Below, piece after piece: positions 27,233-36,384 of a stretch of DNA of 62,772 nucleotides. Source of the stretch: Dyadobacter sp. LHD-138 (GTDB lineage: Bacteria > Bacteroidota > Bacteroidia > Cytophagales > Spirosomataceae); the NCBI RefSeq assembly GCF_030929615.1, contig NZ_JAVFVU010000043.1, positions 1-62,772 of the forward strand, in the 5' to 3' direction. The notes under the pieces are model-generated. The model ran no database searches and was not told where the DNA came from. It saw only the letters and a program-made list of their open reading frames with translations. The first letter of the stretch is position 1. Each line of letters starts with the position of its first letter. The translations under genes and the position numbers were made by a program.

Positions 27233-27514
27233 CAGTAACCCTATTATTGATTTTTGAAAATGGTGGTTTCATGTTTTCGGAAGGAAATGTGAAAATTACC
27301 ATTTTTTTTCTGTCTTTTGAAAAAGGTATTGCTAAGCGGAAGCGGTTTTCGATGAAGAACAAAATGGCACTTTTTACCCTGGTATCACACAAAGTCTTTT
27401 TGCCCGTATTTATAAAAATAGAAATTTTACGGAATGCATAAAACGGCTTCAAACGATCGGGAGCCGACATTGTTGCGCTGCTTTGTCAATGAAATGATTT
27501 ATTTTTCGCGCTGT
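27233..27514. other. Spacer before the second ECF sigma operon
   Basis: A plus-strand frame of about 70 codons (27217-27441) and an overlapping minus-strand frame show no family features. The stretch is AT-rich and I see nothing else certain in it. Confidence 0.4.
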
Positions 27515-27529
27515 ATACAACCTTTGTAT
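27515..27529. promoter_or_regulatory. Palindromic ATACAA-CCT-TTGTAT site before the sigma gene
   Basis: A perfect 6-bp inverted repeat with a 3-bp spacer, 42 bp upstream of the sigma factor start. It contains AACCTTTG, one base off the Bacteroidota -7 box. It could be an operator or the promoter element used by the operon's own sigma factor. Confidence 0.35.
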
Positions 27530-27571
27530 GCCAAACAGGCCTCTTTAATCCGAATACTTTAAAAACTCCCT

Positions 27572-28081
27572 ATGACGACGGAGGCAGAATTGATTACCGG
27601 TTGCCTTTTACATGATCGGATTGCGCAGCGGCTCTTGTACGACCGGTACAAAAATGCTATGTATACCCTGGCTTACCGGATTACCGGCGACTATGACGAT
27701 GCGAATGACGTGTTGCAGGATGCTTTTCTGGAAGTTTTTCGGCATCTCGACCAGTTTCGCGGGGATGCGACGCTGGGGGCATGGATCAAGCAGATCGTGG
27801 TCAGGAAATCAACGAAAAAGAAACGTGTCGTGATTTGGCAGAATGCCGATGAGGAAACGGGCGAAAGTATCGACTGGGCGGAAGTTGACATCAACGTGGC
27901 ACATCTCCAGACGGCTATCCTGACGCTGCCCGACGGATTCAGGACGATATTCGTTTTGGCAGAAATAGAAGGCTATGCACACCGTGAAATTGCCGGGATA
28001 CTCAATATCTCGGAAGGAACTTCAAAGTCGCAGTTGTTCCATGCAAAAAGAAAATTGCGGAGTATGCTTACATCAAGATGA
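27572..28081 (+). CDS. ECF RNA polymerase sigma factor
   Basis: A 169-residue sigma-70 family protein. Region 2 holds 'RLLYDRYKNAMYTLAYRI' and 'DANDVLQDAFLEVFRHLDQF'; region 4 holds 'LPDGFRTIFVLAEIEGY' and the helix-turn-helix 'HREIAGILNISEGTSKSQL'. This is the common Bacteroidota ECF type paired with a small membrane anti-sigma factor. It starts an operon of four genes (sigma, anti-sigma, DUF4097-like, outer-membrane protein) with spacings of 3, 10 and 23 bp. Confidence 0.93.
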   Translation: MTTEAELITGCLLHDRIAQRLLYDRYKNAMYTLAYRITGDYDDANDVLQDAFLEVFRHLDQFRGDATLGAWIKQIVVRKSTKKKRVVIWQNADEETGESIDWAEVDINVAHLQTAILTLPDGFRTIFVLAEIEGYAHREIAGILNISEGTSKSQLFHAKRKLRSMLTSR

Positions 28082-28084
28082 TCT

Positions 28085-28660
28085 ATGGAATATAACATAA
28101 ATAATTTGCGGGAGGCGCTGGCAAAACTTCCTTCCTCCGGACCGTCAGATCATATCTGGCAGGAAATTAACAGACAATTAAACGAGGCACCGTTACAAAA
28201 TGGGTTGAAAGAACTTCCGGTATTTGAGCCGGACGCGCACATCTGGGACGCGATTGAAGCTAAAGTTCCTGGTCGCAACCGTATTAATATGGCCTGGTGG
28301 TATGCGGCAGCGGTTATCCTGATCGGTGGGATTACGGGCTTATGGGCTTCGAAACAGAATATGGCGCCAGCGGTTGCCTATTCGCAGGAAATTGTTGATG
28401 AACGCTTGCTGGCTAAAAAGGATCTGGAGACTGACCAGCAGTATAAAAAGCTGAAAGCGTATTGTGAAGTAGAAACAGTGGTTTGCAACGACAAGAATTT
28501 TAAGCGATTAGAAGAGGAATATGAAAAACTGCAAACGGCGACGGAGCAATTGCAGCAAGCGATGGGTACTTATAATACAGAGCCGGAATTGGTCCGCCAG
28601 TTTAGTTTAGTGGAGCAGGAAAAAGCAGAGGTGTTGAACGAAATGGCCAAAATGATTTAG
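28085..28660 (+). CDS. Probable membrane anti-sigma factor
   Basis: A 191-residue single-pass protein starting 3 bp after the sigma gene. The cytoplasmic part (about 1-75) has two copies of a short repeat of form LxxLPxxxPxxHIWxxI ('LAKLPSSGPSDHIWQEI' and 'LKELPVFEPDAHIWDAI'), which may be the sigma-binding elements. One membrane helix follows at about 76-95 (AWWYAAAVILIGGITGLWA). The outer part is a coiled coil rich in Glu, Lys and Gln. No zinc-binding HxxxCxxC motif is present. The anti-sigma role is inferred from position and topology. Confidence 0.7.
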   Translation: MEYNINNLREALAKLPSSGPSDHIWQEINRQLNEAPLQNGLKELPVFEPDAHIWDAIEAKVPGRNRINMAWWYAAAVILIGGITGLWASKQNMAPAVAYSQEIVDERLLAKKDLETDQQYKKLKAYCEVETVVCNDKNFKRLEEEYEKLQTATEQLQQAMGTYNTEPELVRQFSLVEQEKAEVLNEMAKMI

Positions 28661-28670
28661 ACCTAAGATC

Positions 28671-29579
28671 ATGAAATCAGATATAAATATTTTCCGAAAA
28701 CGACCGGTTTTAACAATCCTCCTCTGTTGGGTGGCTGTTAGCGGTTTTCAAACGGCGCAGGCGCAGCATGTTTTGCAGGTTGCTACGAAAGCGATTGAAA
28801 AAACTGTCGCAGCCACATCTATACGGACACTCTACATTAATGCAGAAAAGGCCGATATTGAATTGATCGCCTGGGATAAGACTGAAATAGCAATCGTGCT
28901 GGAATTGTCGGCAAGGCATCCCGACAAAGCCACCGCGACTAGTGATCTTGGTAAGATACAATACATTGCCGACCGGAGCGGGAAAGACTATTTTCTCCGA
29001 AATTACATTCTGCTGAAAGAAGGAGAAAGCAAGCCGCTGTCGAATCTTAAGGCTCGCTATGTGATTCATTTGCCATCGACCTGTGCCGTAGATCTGAAAA
29101 ATACTTTCGGGACGATTCAGATGAAAGGGTTAGCCAATAACCTTAAACTGAGCGCAGATTTTTGTACCACTTCGCTGCTGAATATAAAGGGGAAAGGATT
29201 TTTTGAAACCTCTTTCGGAGCATTGAGAGCCATTGAGATTACCGGTACTTTTTCTTTTTCGAGTGATCATACGAATCTTAGTCTGGAAAATATTGGCGGC
29301 GCGATCCGCATGAATACTTTGTATGGAAACGTGGAGATATCTCCGTCACCCGGACTTACCAGTCTGGCGATACAGTCCAAAAAAGCGGTGGTGACGATGG
29401 TTACAAAAAACTGGCAGCAATTCGACTACGATATCAACAGTGCTTACACGACCATGAAACTTCCTAACGGTTTTAAATGGAAACGGAATACACCTGATTT
29501 TAAAGATGCATTTTACTCTAAAAATCAATTGGCCAACGTCCGGATCAGCGCGGAATTTGGCAACCTGACCATAAAATAG
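28671..29579 (+). CDS. Exported DUF4097-like beta-helix protein
   Basis: A 302-residue exported protein with a signal peptide ending near 'QTAQAQ' (residue 32). The mature chain is a run of short beta strands with 'IRTLYINAEKADIELIAWD' near the start and repeating 'GTIQMKGLANNLKLSAD'-type turns. This matches the DUF4097/auto-transporter-adhesin-head-like fold often found after anti-sigma genes in Bacteroidota. It may be the envelope sensor or output of the sigma system. No catalytic motif is seen. Confidence 0.65.
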   Translation: MKSDINIFRKRPVLTILLCWVAVSGFQTAQAQHVLQVATKAIEKTVAATSIRTLYINAEKADIELIAWDKTEIAIVLELSARHPDKATATSDLGKIQYIADRSGKDYFLRNYILLKEGESKPLSNLKARYVIHLPSTCAVDLKNTFGTIQMKGLANNLKLSADFCTTSLLNIKGKGFFETSFGALRAIEITGTFSFSSDHTNLSLENIGGAIRMNTLYGNVEISPSPGLTSLAIQSKKAVVTMVTKNWQQFDYDINSAYTTMKLPNGFKWKRNTPDFKDAFYSKNQLANVRISAEFGNLTIK

Positions 29580-29602
29580 TGCCGCTTTCCTAAACATTAG
29601 CC

Positions 29603-30868
29603 ATGAAAAAGAGCTTTTTTCTCTTACTTTTTTTATCAGTAGTTCACACACTATTTGCCCAGGACAGTACCCGAATTATCTTCAGCCAGGAAGCCGACAC
29701 ACTGGTCAAACAACGTTTCATTGACCGTTATGAAAATGTTTTTATGACTAAAGTGCCTACGCGGCATATGTTTAAAATTGGACTTTCGCAGTATTATCAG
29801 CCTATCCAGTTTACGTTTAACGACGATAAAGTCTTCAATAATTCCTCGCTTGCGATTGGCTACGAGTTTAAGTTTCTCCCTGCATTTTCTATTGCGCTTT
29901 CAGGGCATTTGCCGTTTTATGTCATCGAAATACCTTCTGAATTTGTATTTAAAAATGTCGTTTATGATGCACAGTTGCGGTGGTTCGTCAATATGAAAAG
30001 GAGAATCCGGACCGGAAAGAGTGCCAATAATTTCAGCGGAAATTATGTGGCTCTTAACTATACGCTGCCCGGCGCGCTCAGGATCTTGCAAAACGAGCCG
30101 ACCGTTGGCATAAAGTTCGGATTTCAAAGGCGCGTATTGAACTGGGGTTTTATTGATTTTGCGGTGGCATTTCAGAAAAGGAGCCCCTGGTTTGAGTATG
30201 ACCTGGATGCGCTCTGGGCTTTTTCAACCCAGGCCAGCTTTGGCTATGCTTTCGGAGACTGGAAAAGATCGAATAAGTCGCCGTTATGTGATATTTTGTT
30301 ATGTGACGAGAATATCGGCAATCAGTGGAAAATTAAGTTGCCCGAGTTGACGTTTGGTCGCCATTTAAACCGAATGAGATTTGGTGTAGCCTATGAGCAT
30401 AAAATCATGTCGTCTCCCTTTTCTGTAAACTTTCAATATGATATTAATTTGAGCAAAGGGTGGGGCTATACCGATGGTCCGGGGCGTTACATGGCCTATG
30501 AGACCTATACTGCGGATTTCGGCACGGAGATTTCGCAGTTTTTCACCATTCAGCCGAGGTATTATTTTCTTCAAAACCGGAGTAAAATGAGGGGGCAGGG
30601 TGGAAACGGCTTATCTGGAATGTATACGGGCCTGAATACCGAATATAACGTGTATTCCGGTCGGCACAACACTTTATTTGACAACAATCCGAATAAATAT
30701 ATCAAAAGTAATACGCTTTACATTGGTGCGCTTGTCGGTTTTCAGCAGAGGCTTTTTCGCCATGGTTACCTGGACTTTAATACCTCTTACAATTTCAAAA
30801 GGGAGAAATATTCGAAGGATAAGTCAACCGGATTTAGAGGGAATCTGGGTCTTGGATTCGCCTTTTAG
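29603..30868 (+). CDS. Probable outer-membrane beta-barrel protein
   Basis: A 421-residue protein with a signal peptide of about 20 residues (ends FAQD). It then shows alternating aromatic and polar strands throughout ('FKIGLSQYYQPIQFTFN', 'FSVNFQYDINLSKGWGY', 'GYLDFNTSYNFKREKYS') and ends in 'GLGFAF', a typical barrel closing strand with terminal Phe. The family is not recognised. It is the last gene of the sigma-27572 operon and is likely regulated by it. Confidence 0.65.
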   Translation: MKKSFFLLLFLSVVHTLFAQDSTRIIFSQEADTLVKQRFIDRYENVFMTKVPTRHMFKIGLSQYYQPIQFTFNDDKVFNNSSLAIGYEFKFLPAFSIALSGHLPFYVIEIPSEFVFKNVVYDAQLRWFVNMKRRIRTGKSANNFSGNYVALNYTLPGALRILQNEPTVGIKFGFQRRVLNWGFIDFAVAFQKRSPWFEYDLDALWAFSTQASFGYAFGDWKRSNKSPLCDILLCDENIGNQWKIKLPELTFGRHLNRMRFGVAYEHKIMSSPFSVNFQYDINLSKGWGYTDGPGRYMAYETYTADFGTEISQFFTIQPRYYFLQNRSKMRGQGGNGLSGMYTGLNTEYNVYSGRHNTLFDNNPNKYIKSNTLYIGALVGFQQRLFRHGYLDFNTSYNFKREKYSKDKSTGFRGNLGLGFAF

Positions 30869-30953
30869 TTATCATTACTTATACAAACGTCATAGAATAA
30901 ATGGCTTGTGTCACTGCGTGAAGAAACCAAAAAGATTTGATTTTTTTGATGAA

Positions 30954-30994
30954 AAAGGCAGATCCGGCCTTCCAAAAGAACAGATCTACCCTTT
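30954..30994 (-). terminator. Terminator-like hairpin for the DinB-family gene
   Basis: AAAGGCAGATC and GATCTACCCTTT pair around an 18-nt loop. On the minus strand the stem is followed by TTTTCATC. It starts 4 bp after the DinB-family stop codon. Confidence 0.55.
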
Positions 30995-30997
30995 CGT

Positions 30998-31519
30998 TTA
31001 GTACCTGTTCCAGAACGCTGGCGGTTCTATGCCCAGCGAACGAAGATAAACGTATCCTTGTCCACGGTGGTGAATCTCGTTATCGATTAAATAGAGTAAA
31101 GCAGCATTGACGGGTCCCTCGTATTGCCCGAAAGCGCGGTCGTTTTCCTGAAAACGCTGGGCAGGAATTTGTAGCCAAACCTTGTTTATCTCTTCGGTAA
31201 CCATATCCCACAAGTCAAGAATTTCCTGTTTTGTTGCCGGCGGTGGCGTATTGGAAGCCAGTGGCGGGTTGTCGAATGTCCAGTTCCCGAAAGCGATACC
31301 GTGAATCCCAGGAGCTGCGAGTCCAATAAATTCCATCGACATCTGCGCAAAAGTACGCATGCCGCCAATAGAATAATTGAAGAGTTTTTCTTCCGGGAAT
31401 GCGTCGATAACCTGACGTGTAAGGCGTCTGTGTCCCTGCCAGTGTTCCAGGAGGGCGTCGCGCGAGATAAAACCGGGTACTGCAGTAAGCTCAATTGCGG
31501 ATGTGATGTTGTTTTCCAT
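30998..31519 (-). CDS. DinB-family (DUF664-like) metal-binding protein
   Basis: About 173 residues of the DinB/YfiT four-helix bundle. The preferred start is the ATG giving MENNITSAIEL; an ATG 12 codons upstream is also possible. Two clusters of histidines fit the metal site: 'LLEHWQGHRR' near the start and 'LIDNEIHHRGQGYVYLRSLG' near the end. Members bind a divalent metal and include thiol-transferases that use bacillithiol or similar cofactors. Unrelated in function to DNA polymerase IV despite the name. It is transcribed alone. Confidence 0.85.
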   Translation of the reverse strand: MENNITSAIELTAVPGFISRDALLEHWQGHRRLTRQVIDAFPEEKLFNYSIGGMRTFAQMSMEFIGLAAPGIHGIAFGNWTFDNPPLASNTPPPATKQEILDLWDMVTEEINKVWLQIPAQRFQENDRAFGQYEGPVNAALLYLIDNEIHHRGQGYVYLRSLGIEPPAFWNRY

Positions 31520-31713
31520 GTGTCTAAGGTTTTGCGTTTTAATATTTATACACAAATGAAATACCGCGAAATGACAACCGTATGTCAGTAGGGGGCAGGA
31601 ATTTTTTTAATAATGAACTTATCTCGCGAAGTTGGCTTTTGACCGCAAGATCCGGGTTGAAAGGCGAGACATGAAATCCTATTTTTGCAGATATTATACC
31701 CGGATTAGGAAAC

Positions 31714-32001
31714 ATGGTTAAACACGAAACACTGGGGAACAGCGCATCTGACCGGTCGAGCGCCCTAGGCCGTTTGATCAGAAGCGGAGAAGTTACACTG
31801 GGCGGTTATAAAAAAAATGGAATATATGGAACATTGCGATGCAGTGCGGGCAGGAGAATGAAATTGGAAAACCGCGTTTTTTTCAGGGACGAGCAGGAGG
31901 CAATCGGGTTGGGCTACCGGCCTTGTGGAAACTGTATGCCGGAACAATATAAATTTTGGAAGGCTGGAAAGAGCTGGGCAGGTAATGCTGAAAAAAGTTG
32001 A
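31714..32001 (+). CDS. Small Ada-type zinc-binding domain protein
   Basis: A 95-residue protein whose middle matches the N-terminal Ada metal-binding domain: 'GIYGTLRCSAGRRMK', 'NRVFFRDEQEAIGLGYRPC' and 'CGNCM'. Cys43, Cys72 and Cys75 are in the right places. The first family Cys pair is reduced to one here, so only three ligands are evident. In Ada the domain senses methyl-phosphotriesters in DNA by methylation of a zinc-bound cysteine. It lacks the AraC-type and O6-methyltransferase parts. It converges with a DNA glycosylase gene 41 bp downstream, which suggests a role in alkylation damage. Confidence 0.8.
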   Translation: MVKHETLGNSASDRSSALGRLIRSGEVTLGGYKKNGIYGTLRCSAGRRMKLENRVFFRDEQEAIGLGYRPCGNCMPEQYKFWKAGKSWAGNAEKS

Positions 32002-32042
32002 GTATAAGCAAACGAAGGTCGACTTAAGGTTAAAACAGAGCG

Positions 32043-32978
32043 TTATTTTTTAGCCAGGCTTCTCCATAGATAAAATACGAGATAACTTTCCCAGCCCGCA
32101 AAATCCCGGAAGAAGCGGTTAATTGGCTGTGTGTCTTTTTTTGTTTCAATAACCTGGTGTGAAAATAGCGCCTGCATTAAACCGGCGTCACCATAGGGTA
32201 TACACGACTGCTCTTTGAGGCTTTTCATGAGTGCGTAATTGGCCGTCCATATGCCAATTCCCTTGACGGAAGTAAGTGCTTTTTGTCGGGAAAGGAAATC
32301 TGGCAGCGCGGTTAATATTTCCTTACTGAGCTTTTTTTTGACAAATATTCCGGCCAGGCCTATGAGATATTCCGCCTTTTTTGCAGAAAACTGCATGGCT
32401 CTGAGTTCCTCAGGATCAACACGTGCCAAAGCTTCACAGGTAGGGAAAATGTGGTATTCTTCATTTTCGAATGTCATATGTGTTCCATACTTTTCCACCA
32501 GGCGCCTTTTCAGTTTGTAGGCAAATGTCAGGTTGATCTGCTGACCGATAATGCCCCAGCATAATGCTTCAAAAAGATCAGGAATGCCAATGAGCCTCAG
32601 TCCTGCGAATTCCTGGTTCATGTAAGAAAACCGGGGATCCTTGGATAAGAGCCTGTAAAACGGTGTTATATCACGGTTAAGATCGAACCATTCAGAAATG
32701 TATTCCTGAATGAGCGGGGCATCGCTTTCGTCAAAATCGCCGGAAATAATCTCAATAAACAGCTGGTCTGATTTCTGAAAAATATCCGTTAAAATAAGCT
32801 TCCCGTTAATAAACAGGGGTTTTCTGACGCGATCGGAATAAATGGTGTGCAGGCAATCGTCAAAATTTCGGTTCAGAAACCACAGGCATTCTGTGAAGCT
32901 AAAGGAGGATTCCAGCGGAATTGAAACGATATATTTGTTCATCAGTTTTATGGGCGCCAAGGGTTTTTTTTTATCCAA
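32043..32978 (-). CDS. DNA-3-methyladenine glycosylase II-like (AlkA-type) protein
   Basis: A 311-residue HhH-GPD base-excision enzyme that removes alkylated bases from DNA. The N-terminal AlkA-type domain spans about 14-110. The helical core starts with 'LFEALCWGIIGQQINL' (130-150). The helix-hairpin-helix is at 236-248 (SVKGIGIWTANYA), and the catalytic Asp is Asp264 in PYGDAGL. An ATG 12 codons inside the frame (32942) gives MNKYIVSIPLE and could be the true start. It converges with the Ada-type gene; no shared promoter, but a shared theme of alkylation repair. Confidence 0.85.
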   Translation of the reverse strand: MDKKKPLAPIKLMNKYIVSIPLESSFSFTECLWFLNRNFDDCLHTIYSDRVRKPLFINGKLILTDIFQKSDQLFIEIISGDFDESDAPLIQEYISEWFDLNRDITPFYRLLSKDPRFSYMNQEFAGLRLIGIPDLFEALCWGIIGQQINLTFAYKLKRRLVEKYGTHMTFENEEYHIFPTCEALARVDPEELRAMQFSAKKAEYLIGLAGIFVKKKLSKEILTALPDFLSRQKALTSVKGIGIWTANYALMKSLKEQSCIPYGDAGLMQALFSHQVIETKKDTQPINRFFRDFAGWESYLVFYLWRSLAKK

Positions 32979-33081
32979 TTGAAGTTTCGATAGCTACCCA
33001 TCTGCATAACAAAGGTATTGGAGGGAAATTACCTTTCCATGCCGGATCTTGCGGTTTTGGTGGCGCTAAATAATTGAAGTC

Positions 33082-33705
33082 CTATTCCAGAAAATCCCGG
33101 AGTTCAAGTGTGTTTTTAACGCCCAGTTTTTTAAATATTTTGGTTTTGATCGTACTGATCGTTGAGCTTTTTCGCCCCGTTTTTGTTGCGATAGATGAAG
33201 TTTGCATGCCCTCGCAGAGATATTTGGCCACTTCTTGCTCCCTTTTGGTAAGGAGGTTTTGCTTTTCATCATGTATCTTTTTTTTCTTCACAAATGCCTC
33301 CGATAGGTATTCCAGCAGTTGAGGACTGATGTAATATTTTCCGTTTAAAACAGCATCAATACAAGCCAGAAGTTCGCCTATGTCGTTTTGTTTTAAAACG
33401 TAACCATTAATCCCGGATTCGAGGTATGGCATTTTTTTAAAATTCATTGGATTCTCATCGTAGATAATGATGGGGGTTTTTGGGTGATAGCCTTTTATCC
33501 TTTCAACCGTGTGAAAGTTGCTTTCCTTTGGATTTTCATTAATACCCTGAATGATCAGGTTTGGTGTAAGCGCCGGATTTAATTCATTGTATTCAATGAT
33601 ATCATTGCCCTCTTTCACGATAACTTCAATAAAATGTTTTTTCAAACAAAAGGACAACCCAAGACGAAGGATGGGATGCTTATCAATCAGTGCAATTATC
33701 AACAT
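33082..33705 (-). CDS. LuxR/NarL-type regulator with degenerate receiver domain
   Basis: About 207 residues. The receiver-like part (1-125) keeps the early acid (Asp8 in ALIDKHP) and the late Lys ('YVLKQND'). The phospho-acceptor is lost: where families read PDLVLLDI, this one reads PNLIIQGI. The C-terminal LuxR helix-turn-helix is intact ('LTKREQEVAKYLCEGM', 'SSTISTIKTKIFKKLGV'). It should bind DNA without classic phosphorylation control. The frame is open 11 codons further upstream (33738), but that would overlap a hairpin. It lies downstream of, and co-directional with, the 851-codon surface-protein gene. Confidence 0.85.
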   Translation of the reverse strand: MLIIALIDKHPILRLGLSFCLKKHFIEVIVKEGNDIIEYNELNPALTPNLIIQGINENPKESNFHTVERIKGYHPKTPIIIYDENPMNFKKMPYLESGINGYVLKQNDIGELLACIDAVLNGKYYISPQLLEYLSEAFVKKKKIHDEKQNLLTKREQEVAKYLCEGMQTSSIATKTGRKSSTISTIKTKIFKKLGVKNTLELRDFLE

Positions 33706-33733
33706 ACTAAAAAGATTCAAGGTGAGAATGAGA

Positions 33734-33772
33734 AACAATCACCCTACCGATATGGCCGGCAAGGTGATTGTT
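33734..33772. terminator. Hairpin between the surface-protein gene and the LuxR gene
   Basis: A perfect 10-bp inverted repeat (AACAATCACC/GGTGATTGTT) with a 19-nt loop. On the minus strand it follows the surface-protein stop by about 57 bp, but the following run is only T-rich, not a T-tract. Confidence 0.5.
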
Positions 33773-33828
33773 AAGCAATTTTGTTTTTCCTTACTGTAAG
33801 ATTCAGGCTCTAAGTTCTGAGCCAAACT

Positions 33829-36333
33829 TCATCGGGTAACGATTATTTTTTGTGTATCAAGTGTCCCATCTGTTTGTAAAACCTTAACAATATAGATACC
33901 GGTTGAAAAATTCTCTACACTGATTCCTTCACCTGAAACAGAGGCCGATTTGTATACGAGTATTCCGGATGCATTGACTATGGAAACTTCTTTTAATTTT
34001 TCTAAGGGTACATTTTGAATATATAATTTTTCAGTGACCGGGTTAGGGTAAACCGTTACCAGCGAATAGATGGTATTCGACCTGATACTTTCAATGTGGC
34101 TGAAAGCATAGGTTTCGTCTTTGTCAATCATTTTAATGCGGTAATAAACTGTGCCGCTGATAGGAGTATTATCAGCAAAATAATAGTTTATCTTTGATAT
34201 ACTTGTACCGTTTGCTAACTTTTTCCCGATATAATTCCACGTTTTTGCATCAGCACTACGTTCGATCTCGAAACGATCGGCGTTGATTTCTCCGGCTGTC
34301 GTCCAGTTCAATTGCGCCGAATTTCCTTCCTGACTTACGGAAAATGAGACAAGTTTCACAGGCAGGGGAGTTGGGAATGAAATGGTGTAATTGGCCGGAA
34401 CGCTGGGTTGTCCTGCTGCATCAACCTCTGAATAGGTAAAGGTTAGGCTTGTGTAACCGCTTCCGGTAAACTTGACAATCAGTTTGTCAGGATTATAGGA
34501 CGGTATGGTTTGACCGGCGGTAACGGCTTCCGAGGGTGACAGAACTCCATCGCCGTTGACATCATAATACAATGTTCCGTGCGTAGGCAATGTCTGAATG
34601 ATGACCGTGTTGGTTCCGCTGATTCCATTGTACATACCATCTTCAAAATCAGACCCGATTAAAGGGCCAGGGCTGCTGATGGTTCCTGTTCCGTTAAGCG
34701 TAATGGCCGAATTTGCGGCTGGTTGTGTTGGCAGGATGTAGTTTTGTGTTACGGCGACCGGGATTTTTTCGATGCCAAAATCTTTGCCTGTAATGTCTGC
34801 ATTGCCGGTTGAAAATCCATAAGTCCCGCTGTAAGATGGCGCCGAAGTGAAGATCCAGTCTGTTGGCAGTGTCGACGTGGTGGGCCCGGTTTGGCCTGCC
34901 GTATAATTGCTTGTGCTCAGGTAGATTTTCACATTGGTTGTTGGAGGCACGCCCTGAAACAAATAAGTACCATCCGGTTTTACGGCCGTGCTCATCAGTA
35001 CTTTTCCTGTCGTTGCATCGACCAGGATTGCGAAAAGCCCCCCTGCATTCGTAGCCGTTTCAGCACCGGTTTTTATGTTGGTAAAAGTTCCGGCGGCACT
35101 GCCATTGGCGTCGTTCCAGATTGTCCCGCTTAGGTTCTGTGCCAGGAAATAACCGTTGATCGCGCTCAAATCGGCTCCGTTAGCGTCATTTGGCGTATTG
35201 GTAGGGTAAATAGTTGTATCTAAAAAGCTGTTTACCTTCCTGCTGTCACCTCCCACATTGGCATCGTTGGGTAGCACTGAATAGCCATGGAATGTATCAC
35301 CAATGGAAAGTCCGAGATCTGCGAAAGATAAAAACATGGCCTTGACATCCTGAATCGTAATATTTGAATTTACGACGGTAGGGCGGGTGGCAGCCAAAAG
35401 TTGATCATTGACTGTTGCGGAACCAGCCTCATCTCTTCTTCTTAACGCAATGCTGGACATTTGGGAAATAATCGTTGTCGGCGTGTAAGCGCCTGATAAA
35501 GCCCCGCCATTGACACCTTTTTGTGTCCATGTATTGTTGAAGCTCAGTACGTCGTCATATAGATAATTCGTGCCTGCACCGGTGTTAGTTCCGCCACTTA
35601 ATGCTTTTATGGCAGCGATTTTTATGGCGTCATCGTTCTGGCCGCGGTTAGCCAGGATTATGCCACTGGAATTGATATTTCCAATCGTCACGGCGATTCC
35701 AGTGTTCCATAGAAAATCTATCCTTTCGACGTTATTGGCCGTTACGTTTGCTTTTGCCCCGTTTGTTCCGTCATTCGGGTCGGCGTTGTATTCCTGATTT
35801 ACAAAAGTATTATCGGTCCCGACATTGGCAAATCCGTTCATCAATGCAATGTTTCCTTCAAGATTTGCAGCACTTAGGGGTGTTCCCGGATAAGAGGGTA
35901 TTAATGTAAAAGTGGTTCCCGATAGGGTACCCTCGGCGTAAAAACTTTGACGATCACCCCAAGGTATGGCCTGCTGGCTGGGAAACAATGCCCCGGTGCC
36001 ATGTGCCTGATAACCACTGCTGATGTTTCTTCTTAGTACGACCGAGCTGGGTGATTGAGAAGATTGCAAATTGTAAGTACCGTCCCCTACCTTAAAGGAA
36101 GTGAGTTTTTTATTGTTTGTTCCAAAGTGGTATGTGGCATTGGTAGCAGGTAGTACGTCACTGCTCAGGGGCTGCATTGCTTGCGCCGTATAGTTTGAAG
36201 CAGTACCTGTAATCGATGAAATAACAGGCGAGGTGATATTGGTTTGGCCTTTTGTCTCAATGGCTAATAAAGGACTCAGGCATAATGCCGATAGCAGGCA
36301 GGATTTTTTTGAAAACTGGTAAAGCGTTCGCAT
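33829..36333 (-). CDS. Large cell-surface protein with T9SS type A sorting domain
   Basis: About 834 residues from the ATG giving MRTLYQFSKKSCLLS, with a signal ending near TKGQT; the frame is open 17 codons further upstream. The first 400 residues have no recognised family and are rich in Asn, Thr and Gly. A Cna-B/SdrD-like module follows ('LSGTIWNDANGSAAGTF', 'VKPDGTYLFQGVPP'), then a 'NGDGVLSPSEAVTAG' stretch that resembles a calcium-binding loop. An Ig-like pre-sorting module ('LVSFSVSQEGNSAQLNWTT') and the sorting domain ('TVYPNPVTEKLYIQNV', 'NFSTGIYIVKVLQTDG') close it. Probably an adhesin or surface-layer component. It is flanked by two LuxR-type regulators. Confidence 0.85.
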   Translation of the reverse strand: MRTLYQFSKKSCLLSALCLSPLLAIETKGQTNITSPVISSITGTASNYTAQAMQPLSSDVLPATNATYHFGTNNKKLTSFKVGDGTYNLQSSQSPSSVVLRRNISSGYQAHGTGALFPSQQAIPWGDRQSFYAEGTLSGTTFTLIPSYPGTPLSAANLEGNIALMNGFANVGTDNTFVNQEYNADPNDGTNGAKANVTANNVERIDFLWNTGIAVTIGNINSSGIILANRGQNDDAIKIAAIKALSGGTNTGAGTNYLYDDVLSFNNTWTQKGVNGGALSGAYTPTTIISQMSSIALRRRDEAGSATVNDQLLAATRPTVVNSNITIQDVKAMFLSFADLGLSIGDTFHGYSVLPNDANVGGDSRKVNSFLDTTIYPTNTPNDANGADLSAINGYFLAQNLSGTIWNDANGSAAGTFTNIKTGAETATNAGGLFAILVDATTGKVLMSTAVKPDGTYLFQGVPPTTNVKIYLSTSNYTAGQTGPTTSTLPTDWIFTSAPSYSGTYGFSTGNADITGKDFGIEKIPVAVTQNYILPTQPAANSAITLNGTGTISSPGPLIGSDFEDGMYNGISGTNTVIIQTLPTHGTLYYDVNGDGVLSPSEAVTAGQTIPSYNPDKLIVKFTGSGYTSLTFTYSEVDAAGQPSVPANYTISFPTPLPVKLVSFSVSQEGNSAQLNWTTAGEINADRFEIERSADAKTWNYIGKKLANGTSISKINYYFADNTPISGTVYYRIKMIDKDETYAFSHIESIRSNTIYSLVTVYPNPVTEKLYIQNVPLEKLKEVSIVNASGILVYKSASVSGEGISVENFSTGIYIVKVLQTDGTLDTQKIIVTR

Positions 36334-36384
36334 AGTGTAAGAAGGATTAATAATTGTACAAGTGAGAGCCGGATTCCGGTACAC

